Position numbers and translations under genes: made by a program. A model generated the notes under the pieces. The model did not search any database, had not been told where the DNA came from, and saw nothing but the letters and a program-made list of their open reading frames with translations. Positions 46,410-56,300 of a DNA stretch of 64,000 bases are shown one piece after another (position 1 is the stretch's first letter; the number at the start of each line of letters is the position of its first letter). This DNA comes from Bacteroidota bacterium. GTDB taxonomy: Bacteria > Bacteroidota > Bacteroidia > Flavobacteriales_D > Crocinitomicaceae. The stretch is from contig JASBTZ010000007.1 of the NCBI GenBank assembly GCA_030148165.1, positions 1 to 64,000 of the forward strand. The letters run 5' to 3'.

Positions 46410-47078
46410 ATGAAAAAAGGGATTCTACTTCTAGCTCTCGCTTCTTTACCCGCATGCGTGCTTGCGCAGCATGAATTCGAGTATTGGACTGAGGTCGGGG
46501 TGGAAGGAAGAATTGTGAAAAAGCTTGATTGGGCATTGGATTTAAATGTGAGGTTCGATGACAATGGTTTGCAAACTTTTTTTCCACAACCGGGAATAAG
46601 CTATAAACTAACAAAGTGGTTTAAGCCCTCTGTTGAGTATCGTTTTTTAATTGAAAAGAACAACGCGGGCAACTTTAAATCAAGCTCTCGTATCAATATT
46701 AACGGCTTGTTCGATAAGTCGTTTGATAAAAGACTAAAACTAACCGCACGTTTGCGCTACCAGTTTGTGCCTCAATTGAATGTAACAACTAATGCGTACG
46801 ATCCGGACTTTGATCAGGCAATTCGTTTAAAGCCAAAAATTGAGTATGATATTAATGATTTCAAGCTCACCCCTGAGTTATCGGCGGAGTTTTTCTATAA
46901 TCCTACCTATGGACCAGATGGACGGCAGTTTTCAAAGATTCGATATGCAGGGGGCTTCTCTGTAGACACCAATAATCCGCACAGCATCACCTTACTTTAT
47001 CGCCTTGATTATCTAATAAGGCAGCACGATGAGGACTTAAGCCACATTATTTCACTTAGCTATTCTTACGAATTCTAA
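46410..47078 (+). CDS. DUF2490-family outer-membrane protein
   Basis: The 222-residue product has a signal peptide (MKKGILLLALASLPACVLAQ) and then DUF2490 features (EFEYWTEVGVEGRI, WALDLNVRFDDN, FFPQPGISYKLTKWFKPSVE, ending SLSYSYEF). DUF2490 proteins are predicted barrels of unknown role. The ATG at 46410 is taken instead of TTG 46401. It ends with 4 bp shared with the convergent gldH. Confidence 0.85.
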   Translation: MKKGILLLALASLPACVLAQHEFEYWTEVGVEGRIVKKLDWALDLNVRFDDNGLQTFFPQPGISYKLTKWFKPSVEYRFLIEKNNAGNFKSSSRININGLFDKSFDKRLKLTARLRYQFVPQLNVTTNAYDPDFDQAIRLKPKIEYDINDFKLTPELSAEFFYNPTYGPDGRQFSKIRYAGGFSVDTNNPHSITLLYRLDYLIRQHDEDLSHIISLSYSYEF

Positions 47079-47551
47079 TTATCACTCACCGAAGCGTCTG
47101 TAACACGGAAGCCGACATCCAATACTTCATCTATTTCAGACAACGTTATTCCTTGCTCTATAGTGAAAATATAGGTGCCCTTTTCAGGCATTTTTCTACC
47201 TAGAAACTGTAGAGGAGACTCTACAACGCTCCCTGTCTTATTTCCTATCCAATTACCCTTGTCATCAGTAATGGGAATCTGAAATGGTTCCCGAGCAGTA
47301 ATTCCGGCGGGTGTTTGAGTTTTCATAAACACCCAAAGGTTACGGTATTTATAGTCTGTTGTAGTTCTCAGTGTGAGAGTAAAATTGTATATCTTGGTTG
47401 TATCGTCAATTGTGACTTTAAAAGAGGGTTTGTCATCTTGACTCCAGGTCCTGTTTGTAAAGGAATGTGTCTCGTCAAAAACCGGAGAGTCGCCGCACCC
47501 TGTCAGAATAATAATCAGCGTCGTTACCAGAAGTACTTTACTTTTTATCAT
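47075..47551 (-). CDS. gldH: Gliding-motility lipoprotein GldH homologue
   Basis: The 158-residue product has a lipoprotein signal (MIKSKVLLVTTLIIILTGCG) with lipobox LTGC. The GldH family is indicated by DETHSFTNRTWSQDDKPSF, TTDYKYRNLWVFMKTQTPAG and PEKGTYIFTIEQGITLSEI. In gliding Bacteroidota it belongs to the motility/T9SS machinery set, but gliding is not implied. The longer frame (to 47707) lies inside the ricT tail; the ATG at 47551 is the real start. It overlaps ricT by 14 nt. Confidence 0.88.
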   Translation of the reverse strand: MIKSKVLLVTTLIIILTGCGDSPVFDETHSFTNRTWSQDDKPSFKVTIDDTTKIYNFTLTLRTTTDYKYRNLWVFMKTQTPAGITAREPFQIPITDDKGNWIGNKTGSVVESPLQFLGRKMPEKGTYIFTIEQGITLSEIDEVLDVGFRVTDASVSDN

Positions 47552-48785
47552 TTTGCTTATTTCCACGGTTATTAGACCTTCTTTTCTTTTGATTTTGTCC
47601 TTTGTTCTTGTTGCTGTCGTTTTGTGCTTTTGGTCCGGTTTTTTGATTCCCTTGTTGACGGCTTCCTCTTTTTTTCTTCTTTTTCTTCTTCTTAAAGGTA
47701 TGTTCAAAACGATTCAGACTATCCTGTCCTACAACATTGGTATAATCCGGTTCGCTTACATGTACCGTTTCAACATAGTCGTTCAGGTCAACGGGCTTTT
47801 TACCGTCTTTGTTCATTCGAATAATCTCTCGAACCCGATCCGGTTTAAGAGCAACGAGCCCTCCACCTATACCATCATCTGAAGAATATGCATACCACAT
47901 TTCCTGCTTGAATACGTCCGTTTTGATATGCGCAGCGGTTCCTTTCTCTGTTCGCAATCGAAGATCCCCTTTTGGAAATGCTTTAAGGGCATCGAGGTAC
48001 ATGTCAAGCTCGTAATTAAGACAGCATTTAAGCTTTCCACACTGGCCCGCAAGCTTTTGTGGGTTGAGTGATAGTTGCTGATATCTCGCCGCAGAAGTTG
48101 AAACAGATCTGAAGTCGGTCAACCAGGTAGAACAACACAATTCTCTTCCACATGACCCAACTCCTCCAAGTCTGGCTGCTTCCTGTCTCGCGCCAATCTG
48201 GCGCATTTCGATCCGGATTTTAAATTCATCCGCCATATCTTTGATTAGCTGTCGGAAATCAACTCGTCCTTCAGCTGTGTAATAGAATGTGGCTTTTGTC
48301 AAATCGGCCTGATATTCAACGTCAGAGATTTTCATTTCCAGGCCAAGGTTTACTGCAAGCGTTCGTGATTTATACATCACTTCCCGCTCGAGCGATCTGG
48401 CCTTTATCCAATTATCTATATCTTCCTGTTCGGCAATCCGCTGGATCTTTCCAATCTCCGCAACCTTAAGGTTTGGAGCTTTCTTACGCACCTGTATTCT
48501 GGCTAATTCACCTATGACAGAAACCACCCCAACATCTTTTCCGGGCGATCCGTCTACAACAACCGCGTCTCCTACTTGTAAGTTCAGACGGCTGCTGTTT
48601 CGGTAAAAACTCTTTCGGCTATTTTTAAACCGAATTTCGACTATATCATATTGGGCCTGTCCTGATGGCAGTGATACATTCGCTAACCAATCAAAGACCT
48701 CCAATTTATTACATCCTCCAGAAGCACAGGCGCCATTGTTTTTACATCCACCGGGCACATCGTTCCCACAGCTGGCACAACCCAT
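47538..48785 (-). CDS. ricT: PSP1-domain protein RicT
   Basis: The 415-residue product has a Cys-rich N terminus (MGCASCGNDVPGGCKNNGAC) followed by the PSP1/RicT domain: CGRELCCSTWLTDF and GQCGKLKCCLNYELDMY. RicT (YaaT) affects RNA processing and phosphorelay control in Firmicutes; the Bacteroidota role is unknown. The last 65 residues are a highly basic Lys/Asn/Gln tail beginning with eight consecutive Lys. It is upstream of and overlaps gldH, a conserved pairing in this phylum. Confidence 0.9.
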   Translation of the reverse strand: MGCASCGNDVPGGCKNNGACASGGCNKLEVFDWLANVSLPSGQAQYDIVEIRFKNSRKSFYRNSSRLNLQVGDAVVVDGSPGKDVGVVSVIGELARIQVRKKAPNLKVAEIGKIQRIAEQEDIDNWIKARSLEREVMYKSRTLAVNLGLEMKISDVEYQADLTKATFYYTAEGRVDFRQLIKDMADEFKIRIEMRQIGARQEAARLGGVGSCGRELCCSTWLTDFRSVSTSAARYQQLSLNPQKLAGQCGKLKCCLNYELDMYLDALKAFPKGDLRLRTEKGTAAHIKTDVFKQEMWYAYSSDDGIGGGLVALKPDRVREIIRMNKDGKKPVDLNDYVETVHVSEPDYTNVVGQDSLNRFEHTFKKKKKKKKRGSRQQGNQKTGPKAQNDSNKNKGQNQKKRRSNNRGNKQNDKK

Positions 48786-48857
48786 AATTTAACTTCTTTG
48801 GTGTAAAAATACTGATAAATTTTAGTTGGGTTGCCGATGTTTATATAGATTCCTTCA

Positions 48858-49979
48858 CTATGCAAAGTGAATAAATCGCATTACCTGAAAACAGAGGTTT
48901 GTGAAAAGGATCTTTCCATTGGCGTTTCGATCAATGTGGTAATGTGCATCGTTAAAAGTTTTCATGAAATCAAAAACGTTGTTGCCACTAATAAAGCGCG
49001 AAAAGTTCTCCAGAAACTTTGACTCTTCATTGGAGGTTCGCGTAAGTTGTTCGCCGGTGTAATTCCGAAGCATGCTTTGCCTGAACATGTGAAGGGCGTA
49101 TTCAAGAAAAATTTTCTGTCTGGCACGGCTAAGGCTGGAAATTTCTGCTGACCAATCCATCATTTCCAGAACGCTTTTCTTATAACAAACGCGCATCAAT
49201 TGAATAAACATTTGACGGTTCTCGTCTTCATTTTCATGGCTTTCTAAAATTCTCGATGCCGCGATCAAATCTCCATCTACTCTAGAAGCAATGCTCTCTA
49301 TAGCGTCACGAGCCAGTTCCGTTTTAGTCAAAAGATAACCAGTAGTCTCATCCATCGACACTCTAGGAACTTTTATTAATTGTGTCCTGGACACGATTGT
49401 TTGCAATAGTCTTTCCTGATCTTCTGCTACCAACAGAAATACGGTGTCTCCGGGTGGCTCTTCAATGATTTTGAGTAATTTATTTGCACAAAAATGATTC
49501 ATTTCTTCAGGCATCCAGATAATAATCAACTTGTGACCTCCCTCAAAAGACCTAAGACTTAGCTTTCGAATAATGTCGTCTCCTTCTTCTGTGGCTATGA
49601 TCGGTCTACGCTCTCTGGAGGGGTCCATTTTTCTGATCCAGTCATTTAAATCAAAATATCGCTTTTCATTGATTATTTCTCTCCAGGGTTCTAATAATGG
49701 CGCACTTGTTTTACTCAAAGCTCCGACTGTTGGAAAAGAAAAGTGAAGGTCAGGATGTTGAAGGGCGCTAACTTTTTTACAAGACGGGCATTCTCCACAA
49801 CTATCTTCATTCGTTCTGTTTTCACAAAACAAATATTGTGCAAAGGCCAGTGCCGTCGGAAGGGTACCATATCCCGGTTTGCCTAATAACAGCTGTGCAT
49901 GACCCACCTTATCATTTGTTAATTCCTGGATAAGATGATGCTTAAGTTCCTTTTGGCCTATTACGTCTTTAAATTGCAC
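48858..49979 (-). CDS. holB: DNA polymerase III delta' subunit (clamp loader)
   Basis: The 373-residue AAA+ protein has a degenerate P-loop (LLGKPGYGT, lacking Lys-Thr) and Cys-rich zinc site (CENRTNEDSCGECPSCKKV). The sensor-like SRTQLIKVP and the arrangement of the C-terminal domain fit delta', which does not bind ATP. It is upstream of ricT and gldH on the same strand, as in other Flavobacteriales. Confidence 0.9.
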   Translation of the reverse strand: MQFKDVIGQKELKHHLIQELTNDKVGHAQLLLGKPGYGTLPTALAFAQYLFCENRTNEDSCGECPSCKKVSALQHPDLHFSFPTVGALSKTSAPLLEPWREIINEKRYFDLNDWIRKMDPSRERRPIIATEEGDDIIRKLSLRSFEGGHKLIIIWMPEEMNHFCANKLLKIIEEPPGDTVFLLVAEDQERLLQTIVSRTQLIKVPRVSMDETTGYLLTKTELARDAIESIASRVDGDLIAASRILESHENEDENRQMFIQLMRVCYKKSVLEMMDWSAEISSLSRARQKIFLEYALHMFRQSMLRNYTGEQLTRTSNEESKFLENFSRFISGNNVFDFMKTFNDAHYHIDRNANGKILFTNLCFQVMRFIHFA

Positions 49980-50075
49980 GGATTAAAAGTACAGCAAAAA
50001 ATGGAATTATTTTTGATTGAATTGCCCTGTATTTCGTGGAATAGTATTATTTTAAATGCACTAAAAACAAAAGAG

Positions 50076-51386
50076 ATGAAGAAGATATACATATTAGCAT
50101 CTGCTCTATTAGTTTCAATGTCGGGTAATTCGATGAATATTGAGCCGCCGGAAAATGTAATTGAAATAAAGCAGGGCATAACTATTACGGTTACTGTTAA
50201 ATCTGGCCAGGAAGCGGTACAGGGCGCCCTGATTAAGGTTGTCAGTGACCGAATGACAGTTGGGGCTGGAACAACTGACGCGTCAGGTAATGCTACAATT
50301 ACCCTTAAATCATATGGCGACCAGTTGGTAACAATTGAGGTTTACCATTCTTTATATCGTTCATATAAACTACGTGACATTAAGCTTGCGGATGGAAAAA
50401 GCTATCCTGTTTCTCTGGTTTCTAAATCAACAACTGTGGATGAAATAGAGGCTGAAAAGGAAGAAACAAAAACAGAGATCAACGAAGAGATTAAAGAGGA
50501 AGAGCTTTCAAAAGAAGAGGCCTTAAAGCGCGAGCAAGAGTCTATCAAAAGACAAGAAGAACTTCAGAAGCAACGTGAAGAAATAGACAAGTCGCTTGAG
50601 GAAGCGAAAAAAGAGTCTGAAGACGCGAAAAAGCAGGCTGAAGAAGCACGTAAGGAAGCTGAAGAAATGAGAGAAAACTCTTCCAGCTTAACAAATGAAA
50701 AACAAAAGCAGTTAGAAGAAGATATTAAAGCTCGAGAGGAAGCTGCAAGAAAAAGACAAGAAGAGGCTGAGGCAAGACAAAAAGCCCTTGAGGAAGCTGC
50801 GGAAAACAACCAACTGGAAAGAGACAAGGAAGCTGAAAAGCGCGCTCAGAAAGAGTCAGAAAAAGAACAGAAACAACAGGAAAAGGCTATAAAGGAGGCC
50901 GAAAAAGAGGCGAAGGAAGAAGAGAAGCAGCTGAAAGATCAAGAGAAACAAGCTGAAGAAGAGCGCAAAGAAGCTGAAGAAAGAGCTAAAGAACAGGAGA
51001 AGAAAGAAAAGGAAGAAGAGAAGGCTCAGAAAGAAGCGGAGAAAGAGGCGAAAGAGGCCGAAAAGGAAGCTAAAGAAGCAGAGAAAGAAGTAAAGGAAGC
51101 GGAGAAAGAAAAAGAAGAGGCTGAAAAACTAGCTGATAAAGAGGCAAAGTATCAGGAAAAGCTTGACAAGCTAGATAAAGATCAGGAGAAAATAAATGAC
51201 GAGCGCAAAGAGCTTGAAAAGGAGCAAAAGGACCTTGACAAAAAAGTGAAGAAGGGTAAAAAGCTCGATAAGTTGAAAGAAGATCAGATCAAGCTTGATG
51301 AAAAACACGCTAAACTTGATGAAAAACAAGAGAAGCTCGATGAGGAAAGAAAAAAGATCTTAAAGAAGATCAAGAAGCTTGATTAA
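50076..51386 (+). CDS. Exported Lys/Glu-rich coiled-coil protein with N-terminal Ig-like domain
   Basis: The 436-residue product starts with a signal peptide (MKKIYILASALLVSMSGNSM). A carboxypeptidase-regulatory-like beta domain follows (about 30-110). The remaining 315 or so residues (about 121-436) are almost entirely Glu/Lys/Ala/Gln with i to i+4 E-K pairs, such as EAEKEAKEAEKEVKEAEK, typical of a single alpha helix. The last part has Leu heptads (LDEKHAKLDEKQEKLDEER). The start at 50076 is preferred, as upstream in-frame codons lie in the holB promoter region. The biological role is unknown. It has its own terminator. Confidence 0.75.
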   Translation: MKKIYILASALLVSMSGNSMNIEPPENVIEIKQGITITVTVKSGQEAVQGALIKVVSDRMTVGAGTTDASGNATITLKSYGDQLVTIEVYHSLYRSYKLRDIKLADGKSYPVSLVSKSTTVDEIEAEKEETKTEINEEIKEEELSKEEALKREQESIKRQEELQKQREEIDKSLEEAKKESEDAKKQAEEARKEAEEMRENSSSLTNEKQKQLEEDIKAREEAARKRQEEAEARQKALEEAAENNQLERDKEAEKRAQKESEKEQKQQEKAIKEAEKEAKEEEKQLKDQEKQAEEERKEAEERAKEQEKKEKEEEKAQKEAEKEAKEAEKEAKEAEKEVKEAEKEKEEAEKLADKEAKYQEKLDKLDKDQEKINDERKELEKEQKDLDKKVKKGKKLDKLKEDQIKLDEKHAKLDEKQEKLDEERKKILKKIKKLD

Positions 51387-51413
51387 AATCTAACATAGAT
51401 ACTAAAACAATAG

Positions 51414-51446
51414 GCGGGTGTAATTCTTATATTACACCCGCTTTTT
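51414..51446 (+). terminator. Terminator of the coiled-coil gene
   Basis: An 11-bp stem GCGGGTGTAAT (51414-51424) / ATTACACCCGC (51431-51441), 6-nt loop, followed by a T5 run. A clear rho-independent terminator just before the EamA gene. Confidence 0.92.
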
Positions 51447-51452
51447 ATATGA

Positions 51453-52364
51453 ATGGAAAAATTTAAGTACAACCTCCTTTTACACCTGATCATTCTTATG
51501 TGGGGAATGACAGGTATTCTTGGGAAGGTGATCGAGCTGACAGCCGTTCCTTTAGTTTGGTATCGCGTCTTCATTGCTGCCGTAGCACTAATGGTATTTA
51601 TGTGGGTTTTAAAGCGCCCTTTTAAGACAAATAGTTCCAAGGACCTCATTCATTTCTGTCTGGTAGGTGTGTTGGTAGGTCTTCATTGGGTGACATTCTA
51701 TCACTCTATTCATTTATCAACAGCTTCTTTGGGAATTTTATGCCTGTCTACAACAACTATTCATGTTGCCTGGCTCGAACCAATCATAATGAAAAGACCT
51801 TTTTCGTGGCTGGAAATGGTATTTAGTTTGACCGTAATAATGGGAATCTATTTCGTCGCTCAGGATTTCGACCATAACGAGCGCATCGCCTTATTTTATG
51901 GTTTAGCGTCTGCTCTTTTCGCTGCATCATTTGCTGTGTTTAACGCAAAGTTTGTAACACATACCAAGCCTTCGGTTATCACGCTTTATGAAATGATCGC
52001 TGCATTTATCTTCACCTCAATTCTATTGGCGTTCAACGTACAGGGAGGCTTCCGGGTAGAGCTTTTTGCATTAAGCACAGAAGATGTTCTGTGGTTGCTG
52101 TTTTTAGGGGTGCTGTGCACCTCCTTTGCTTTTCTTGCTACCATTGAGGTGGTAAAGCACTTAGGTGCTTTTTCTGTGTCTCTGAGCATCAACCTTGAGC
52201 CTGTCTACACCATCGTCTTAGCTGCTTTAATTCTAAAGGAACACAAGCACTTGAACACAGACTTTTATATCGGCGCAACTGTAATTGTTTTGGTCGTTCT
52301 ATTGAATGGCTTTATTAAATCCAAGTACTTCAAACAACTTTATAGTAGGTTTCGTCTAAAGTAA
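51453..52364 (+). CDS. EamA-family (DMT) transporter
   Basis: The 303-residue product has ten predicted helices in two EamA repeats: LIILMWGMTGILGKVIELTA, LHWVTFYHSIHLSTASLGIL and FLGVLCTSFAFLATIEVVKH, then LEPVYTIVLAALILKEH. EamA proteins export metabolites such as amino acids or nucleotides; the substrate is unknown. It begins 7 nt after the terminator and has its own promoter or read-through. Confidence 0.9.
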   Translation: MEKFKYNLLLHLIILMWGMTGILGKVIELTAVPLVWYRVFIAAVALMVFMWVLKRPFKTNSSKDLIHFCLVGVLVGLHWVTFYHSIHLSTASLGILCLSTTTIHVAWLEPIIMKRPFSWLEMVFSLTVIMGIYFVAQDFDHNERIALFYGLASALFAASFAVFNAKFVTHTKPSVITLYEMIAAFIFTSILLAFNVQGGFRVELFALSTEDVLWLLFLGVLCTSFAFLATIEVVKHLGAFSVSLSINLEPVYTIVLAALILKEHKHLNTDFYIGATVIVLVVLLNGFIKSKYFKQLYSRFRLK

Positions 52365-52436
52365 TGTGGACGTTCTTAACGCTTCCGCCCGCCTATTTAT
52401 TTCCTGTGTTCTTAAGTCCCAATTTTTGATTATTAT

Positions 52437-52444
52437 TACATTTG
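52437..52444 (+). promoter_or_regulatory. TAnnTTTG -7 element upstream of the usp gene
   Basis: TACATTTG matches the consensus exactly; it lies 39 bp before the ATG at 52484. No convincing -33 box was found, so it is tentative. Confidence 0.35.
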
Positions 52445-52483
52445 CAATGGATATAAACTATATTACCAGAAACAATTAAATAT

Positions 52484-53305
52484 ATGAGCCAGAAAAACTT
52501 TATAGTTCCACACGATTTTACTGAAGTAGCAAATATTGCACTGGAACACGCTATCGCCACGGCTAAACCCTTGGACGCTGAAGTATTTGTTTTACATGTT
52601 GTGCAAAAGGACAAAGACATTAATGAAGCAGAGGCAAAGCTAAACGAAGTGATTAAAAACTACGGGGAAGGCGTGAAACTAACACCTTCAGTTCGTCTCG
52701 GAAACATTTTTGAAGACATTGGAGACTTCGCCGCCGAGCATCATGCGGAGCTTATTTTTATGGGAACCCACGGTACTCATGGTTGGCAACATCTTACAGG
52801 AATGAACGCGTTAAAGGTTATCACAAACTCTTCTGTTCCTTTTATAATTGTTCAGGAAAAAACACCTAATGAAACCGGATATGATGATATCGTTGTTCCT
52901 CTTGATTTAAATAAAGAAACAAAGCAGAAGTTAGCGGTTGTCGCTAATCTTGCAAAGTATTTTAAGTCGCGTGTGCATGTTATTACACCGGAAGAAACGG
53001 ATGAGTTCCTGAAGCACCAGGTAAAGGCAAATATTGTTTTTGCTAAGAAGTACTTTGATGAAAGAAACATTGATGTTACCACCAAGGTGGCCCCTCATGG
53101 AGGGTTTGATAAAGAAGTAATCAAACATGCTGTTGAGGTAGATGCAGACCTGATTGCTATTATGAACTTAAATAAAAACAGCGTATTTGGTGTTTTAGCT
53201 TCTAATCACGAAGAATATATTATCACTAATGAGGCGCAAATACCAACATTGATAATGAATCCGATCGAAGGTTCAATTTCCTTTGCTGCCGATTTTAACG
53301 GATAA
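52484..53305 (+). CDS. Double universal stress protein
   Basis: The 273-residue product has two Usp domains (about 1-140 and 143-273), the first with IVPHDFTEVANIALEHAI and IFMGTHGTHGWQHLTGM, the second degenerate (IVVPLDLNKETKQKLAVV). It is cytoplasmic and stress-responsive in many bacteria; ligand unknown. The Gly-rich ATP loop (GxxGxnnG(S/T)) is not fully conserved. Confidence 0.88.
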   Translation: MSQKNFIVPHDFTEVANIALEHAIATAKPLDAEVFVLHVVQKDKDINEAEAKLNEVIKNYGEGVKLTPSVRLGNIFEDIGDFAAEHHAELIFMGTHGTHGWQHLTGMNALKVITNSSVPFIIVQEKTPNETGYDDIVVPLDLNKETKQKLAVVANLAKYFKSRVHVITPEETDEFLKHQVKANIVFAKKYFDERNIDVTTKVAPHGGFDKEVIKHAVEVDADLIAIMNLNKNSVFGVLASNHEEYIITNEAQIPTLIMNPIEGSISFAADFNG

Positions 53306-53324
53306 GAGAAATCTAATTATAACG

Positions 53325-53352
53325 AAGCCCGCTTGACAGAGTGGGCTTTTTT
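53325..53352 (+). terminator. Terminator after usp
   Basis: AAGCCCGC (53325-53332), 8-nt loop, GTGGGCTT with one G-T pair, then T4. It ends the usp transcript; the T-run overlaps the stop codon of the convergent cyclase gene. Confidence 0.85.
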
Positions 53353-56300
53353 AATCCTCGTATTGGCCCTTTGCTAAACGATCCTTAACCTCTTTCAGGT
53401 TTTTTGCTTTCTTTTTCTCTCGCATTCGAATAGCTGTTTTGGTAAAATACTTATGGCTCGATAGGAAAGACACTTGTATTTCATCCCATTGCTTATCAGA
53501 TTTAATCTTCCCGTGCTCCTTTAATTCAAGTCGAAGCTTGTCCGCAATTTCGTGAAAATCATCTCTTCCTAAATAATCCAGATCAGCATCACACATGATC
53601 TCCTCCAGTTTGTTTTTTGGTGTGTGTGGAATCTTTGTCACCCAGATCAGCTCTTTGATTCGATCAATGTGCTCATCCGTATAACCATATTTCGGAAGTA
53701 TTTCTTCCGCCAATCTCGCCCCAATGGGTTCGTTATTATCGTATTGTTCAATGAACCCTGCGTCATGGTAAGTCGCCGCAGATTTTAAAAGAAACAACCC
53801 TTCGTCGGTTACTCCTTCTAACAGGGCTATTCGCTCCACAGAGCTGACAACGTCTTTTGTATGTGAAATACTATGATAATGCAGGTCTTCAGAAAGGTGT
53901 TCCTCCAGAACTCGCATAATGTGTCGCTCGGCTTTATAGTAATTAATCGAACTATAAAGGTGCAAATTGACAATCTCCTGGAAACGTTGATTCGGCACCA
54001 GACCTTGCCCTCTTTTTGAGAGCTCGGGCTTTACGCGTTCAACCACGTACATGTCAATTAGTCCTCTACTCTTCGTTTGTGCTTTTCCTTTAAATGTCGT
54101 ATCAAAATATGGTTCTATATATTGATGGGTGGCCCCTGTGATGGTTACTTTTCCCGGTTCGCCCAGCATCTCCATTCTTTGCGCCTGATTAACAGTAGCC
54201 CCCCAAATGTCATAAGCCAAACGCTCACTGCCTATTACCCCGGCAGTTACCTCTCCTGTATTAATTCCAAGTCTTAGTTCCCAATATTCCTGATCATTGG
54301 CTATTGCGTCCGTCTTACGCTTTTCCATGTAGTCCTGAATCTGTAATGCAGCAAGACAAGTGTCAATCGGATTTGTCTTATTTCGAACGGGAACTCCGCC
54401 GGCACACATGTAAGCATCACCAATAGTTTTAATTTTTTCGAGGTTGTTTTTCACGATTATTTCATCAAACTTGGTGAAGTAAACGTCTAATCGTTTTACT
54501 AACTCGGTCGGATTCATTCGCTCCGATATCTTCGTAAAACCAACAAAGTCTGTAAAAAGAACGGACACAGTTCGGTATGCCCTTGCCCTTGCTCTACCGC
54601 TCTTTTTAAGCTCTTCAGCTGTTGATTCAGGAATTACGTTTTTTAGTAGTTTTTCAGTTTTGTCTTTCTCAATTTCTAAAAGCCTTTGTTGTTCGATCAC
54701 TTTGTTTTTCTCTTCTTCGATCTTCTGTTTTTGTGCCTCGATCTTTTCGTTTTGCTTTTGGATTTCTTTAGTTCGATCACGGACCTTTATTTCAAGTTTT
54801 ATTTGCTCCCTTCTTGCCGCGTCCATTCGCTGTCTGATAACTTTTCGCGTAATCAGGGCTACTACTGCTATCACTATACATATAAACCACCATGAACTCC
54901 AGAATGGAGGTGCAATGTTTATTTCTAAGCTTGCCGGGTTTTGACTCCAGCGTCCCTCCCCAATTCTTGCATAAACCAGCAATGTATAACTACCGGGAGA
55001 AAGTGAGTTAAAGTGAATTTCATTTAATGATCCTATATTAATTTCGCCTTCATCGGACCCTTCCAAGTGATATTTGTAGTTTATCCTCTCCGGATTACTT
55101 AGGTCAGAAGAAAGAAACCGGATTGTAAAACTTCTTTGCTTATAGGATAAGTTGATTTTTTTTGTTTCGAAAATCGGCTTTTTAAGGGGGGACCCTTCTT
55201 TGTTTGCTTTAAGCCACCCCCCCTCAAACCTCAGACCGGAAAAAACCACGTTTATATTTCTTTCGTGCTCGATAAGGTGCTTCGGGTTAAAATAGTTATA
55301 TCCATATATTCCACCGAAATAAAGTTTACCGTCCAGGGCTTTATAATACGCGCCTATATTGAATTCATTGCTCATTAACCCGTCAACTTCCGTATAGTTT
55401 TTATAGGACTCGTTGTTGGGGTTAAAAAAGGAAAGCCCTTTGTTCGTGCTCAGCCATAAATTGTGATCATTATCTGATAGCACGCCATAAATTACGTCGT
55501 TCGGAAGGCCGTTGGATCGGTTATAGGTTTTTGCTTGTTTTAATTTCTCATTCCACTTTATCAGTCCAGACCCAAAGGTGCCTAGCCAATAGGAGCCGTC
55601 TTCATCATGAAATATGGATGTGATATAATCAGAGCTTGCGTTTTTAATCTTGTAGTTATACTCATAGGGTCTGATCTCGGGTTTGCCGCCTCGGACAGCC
55701 AGCAGGTTCAAGCCTCCCGTACTGGTTGTGAACCAGATTCGGCCGTTATTATCTTTAAACACCAGCCTACAAATCCCTTTGCTAATCGTTGTGCTAATCT
55801 GGTCGGGATCATGTTCAAAAGCTGTAGCCTGATGTGAAACATAATCATATAAAACCGCTCCATCTTTCGTGGCGAGAAAACACTTCGTACCCTTCCAATG
55901 AACAATAGAGTAAACCCTGTTGTGTGCCAAGGTTCCCCATTGAGAATTAAAGGCTACCTTATTAAAAGAATACGAATCGTCTCTGATTTTAAGCTCATAA
56001 AGTCCGTCCGCACAACCCACCAATGCGTGATCATCGTTGATAAGATAAATACTCAGCAGGGCTGTCTCCCCTTTACTGCTTTCAACTTTCTGTCCTCGAT
56101 AATATTGTTCGAAAATTCCTGTCCTTTTATTGAGCCTTGAAACAGCATTGTCTGTTCCTATATACATGTATTCACCAGACTTGCTCTCGGCGAAGCTCCA
56201 AACACTCGCAGAAGGAATTCCTTTCTCTGAGTTCCCACTAGGCCCAACACCCAAGAATCCTTTGTTTAAAGGGTTAAAGCTTGAAATTCCTCGTTGTGAT

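Noticed and set aside
49121-49136. TGGCACGGCTAAGGCT, sigma-54-like
   Set aside because: It lies inside the holB coding region on the opposite strand; probably chance.
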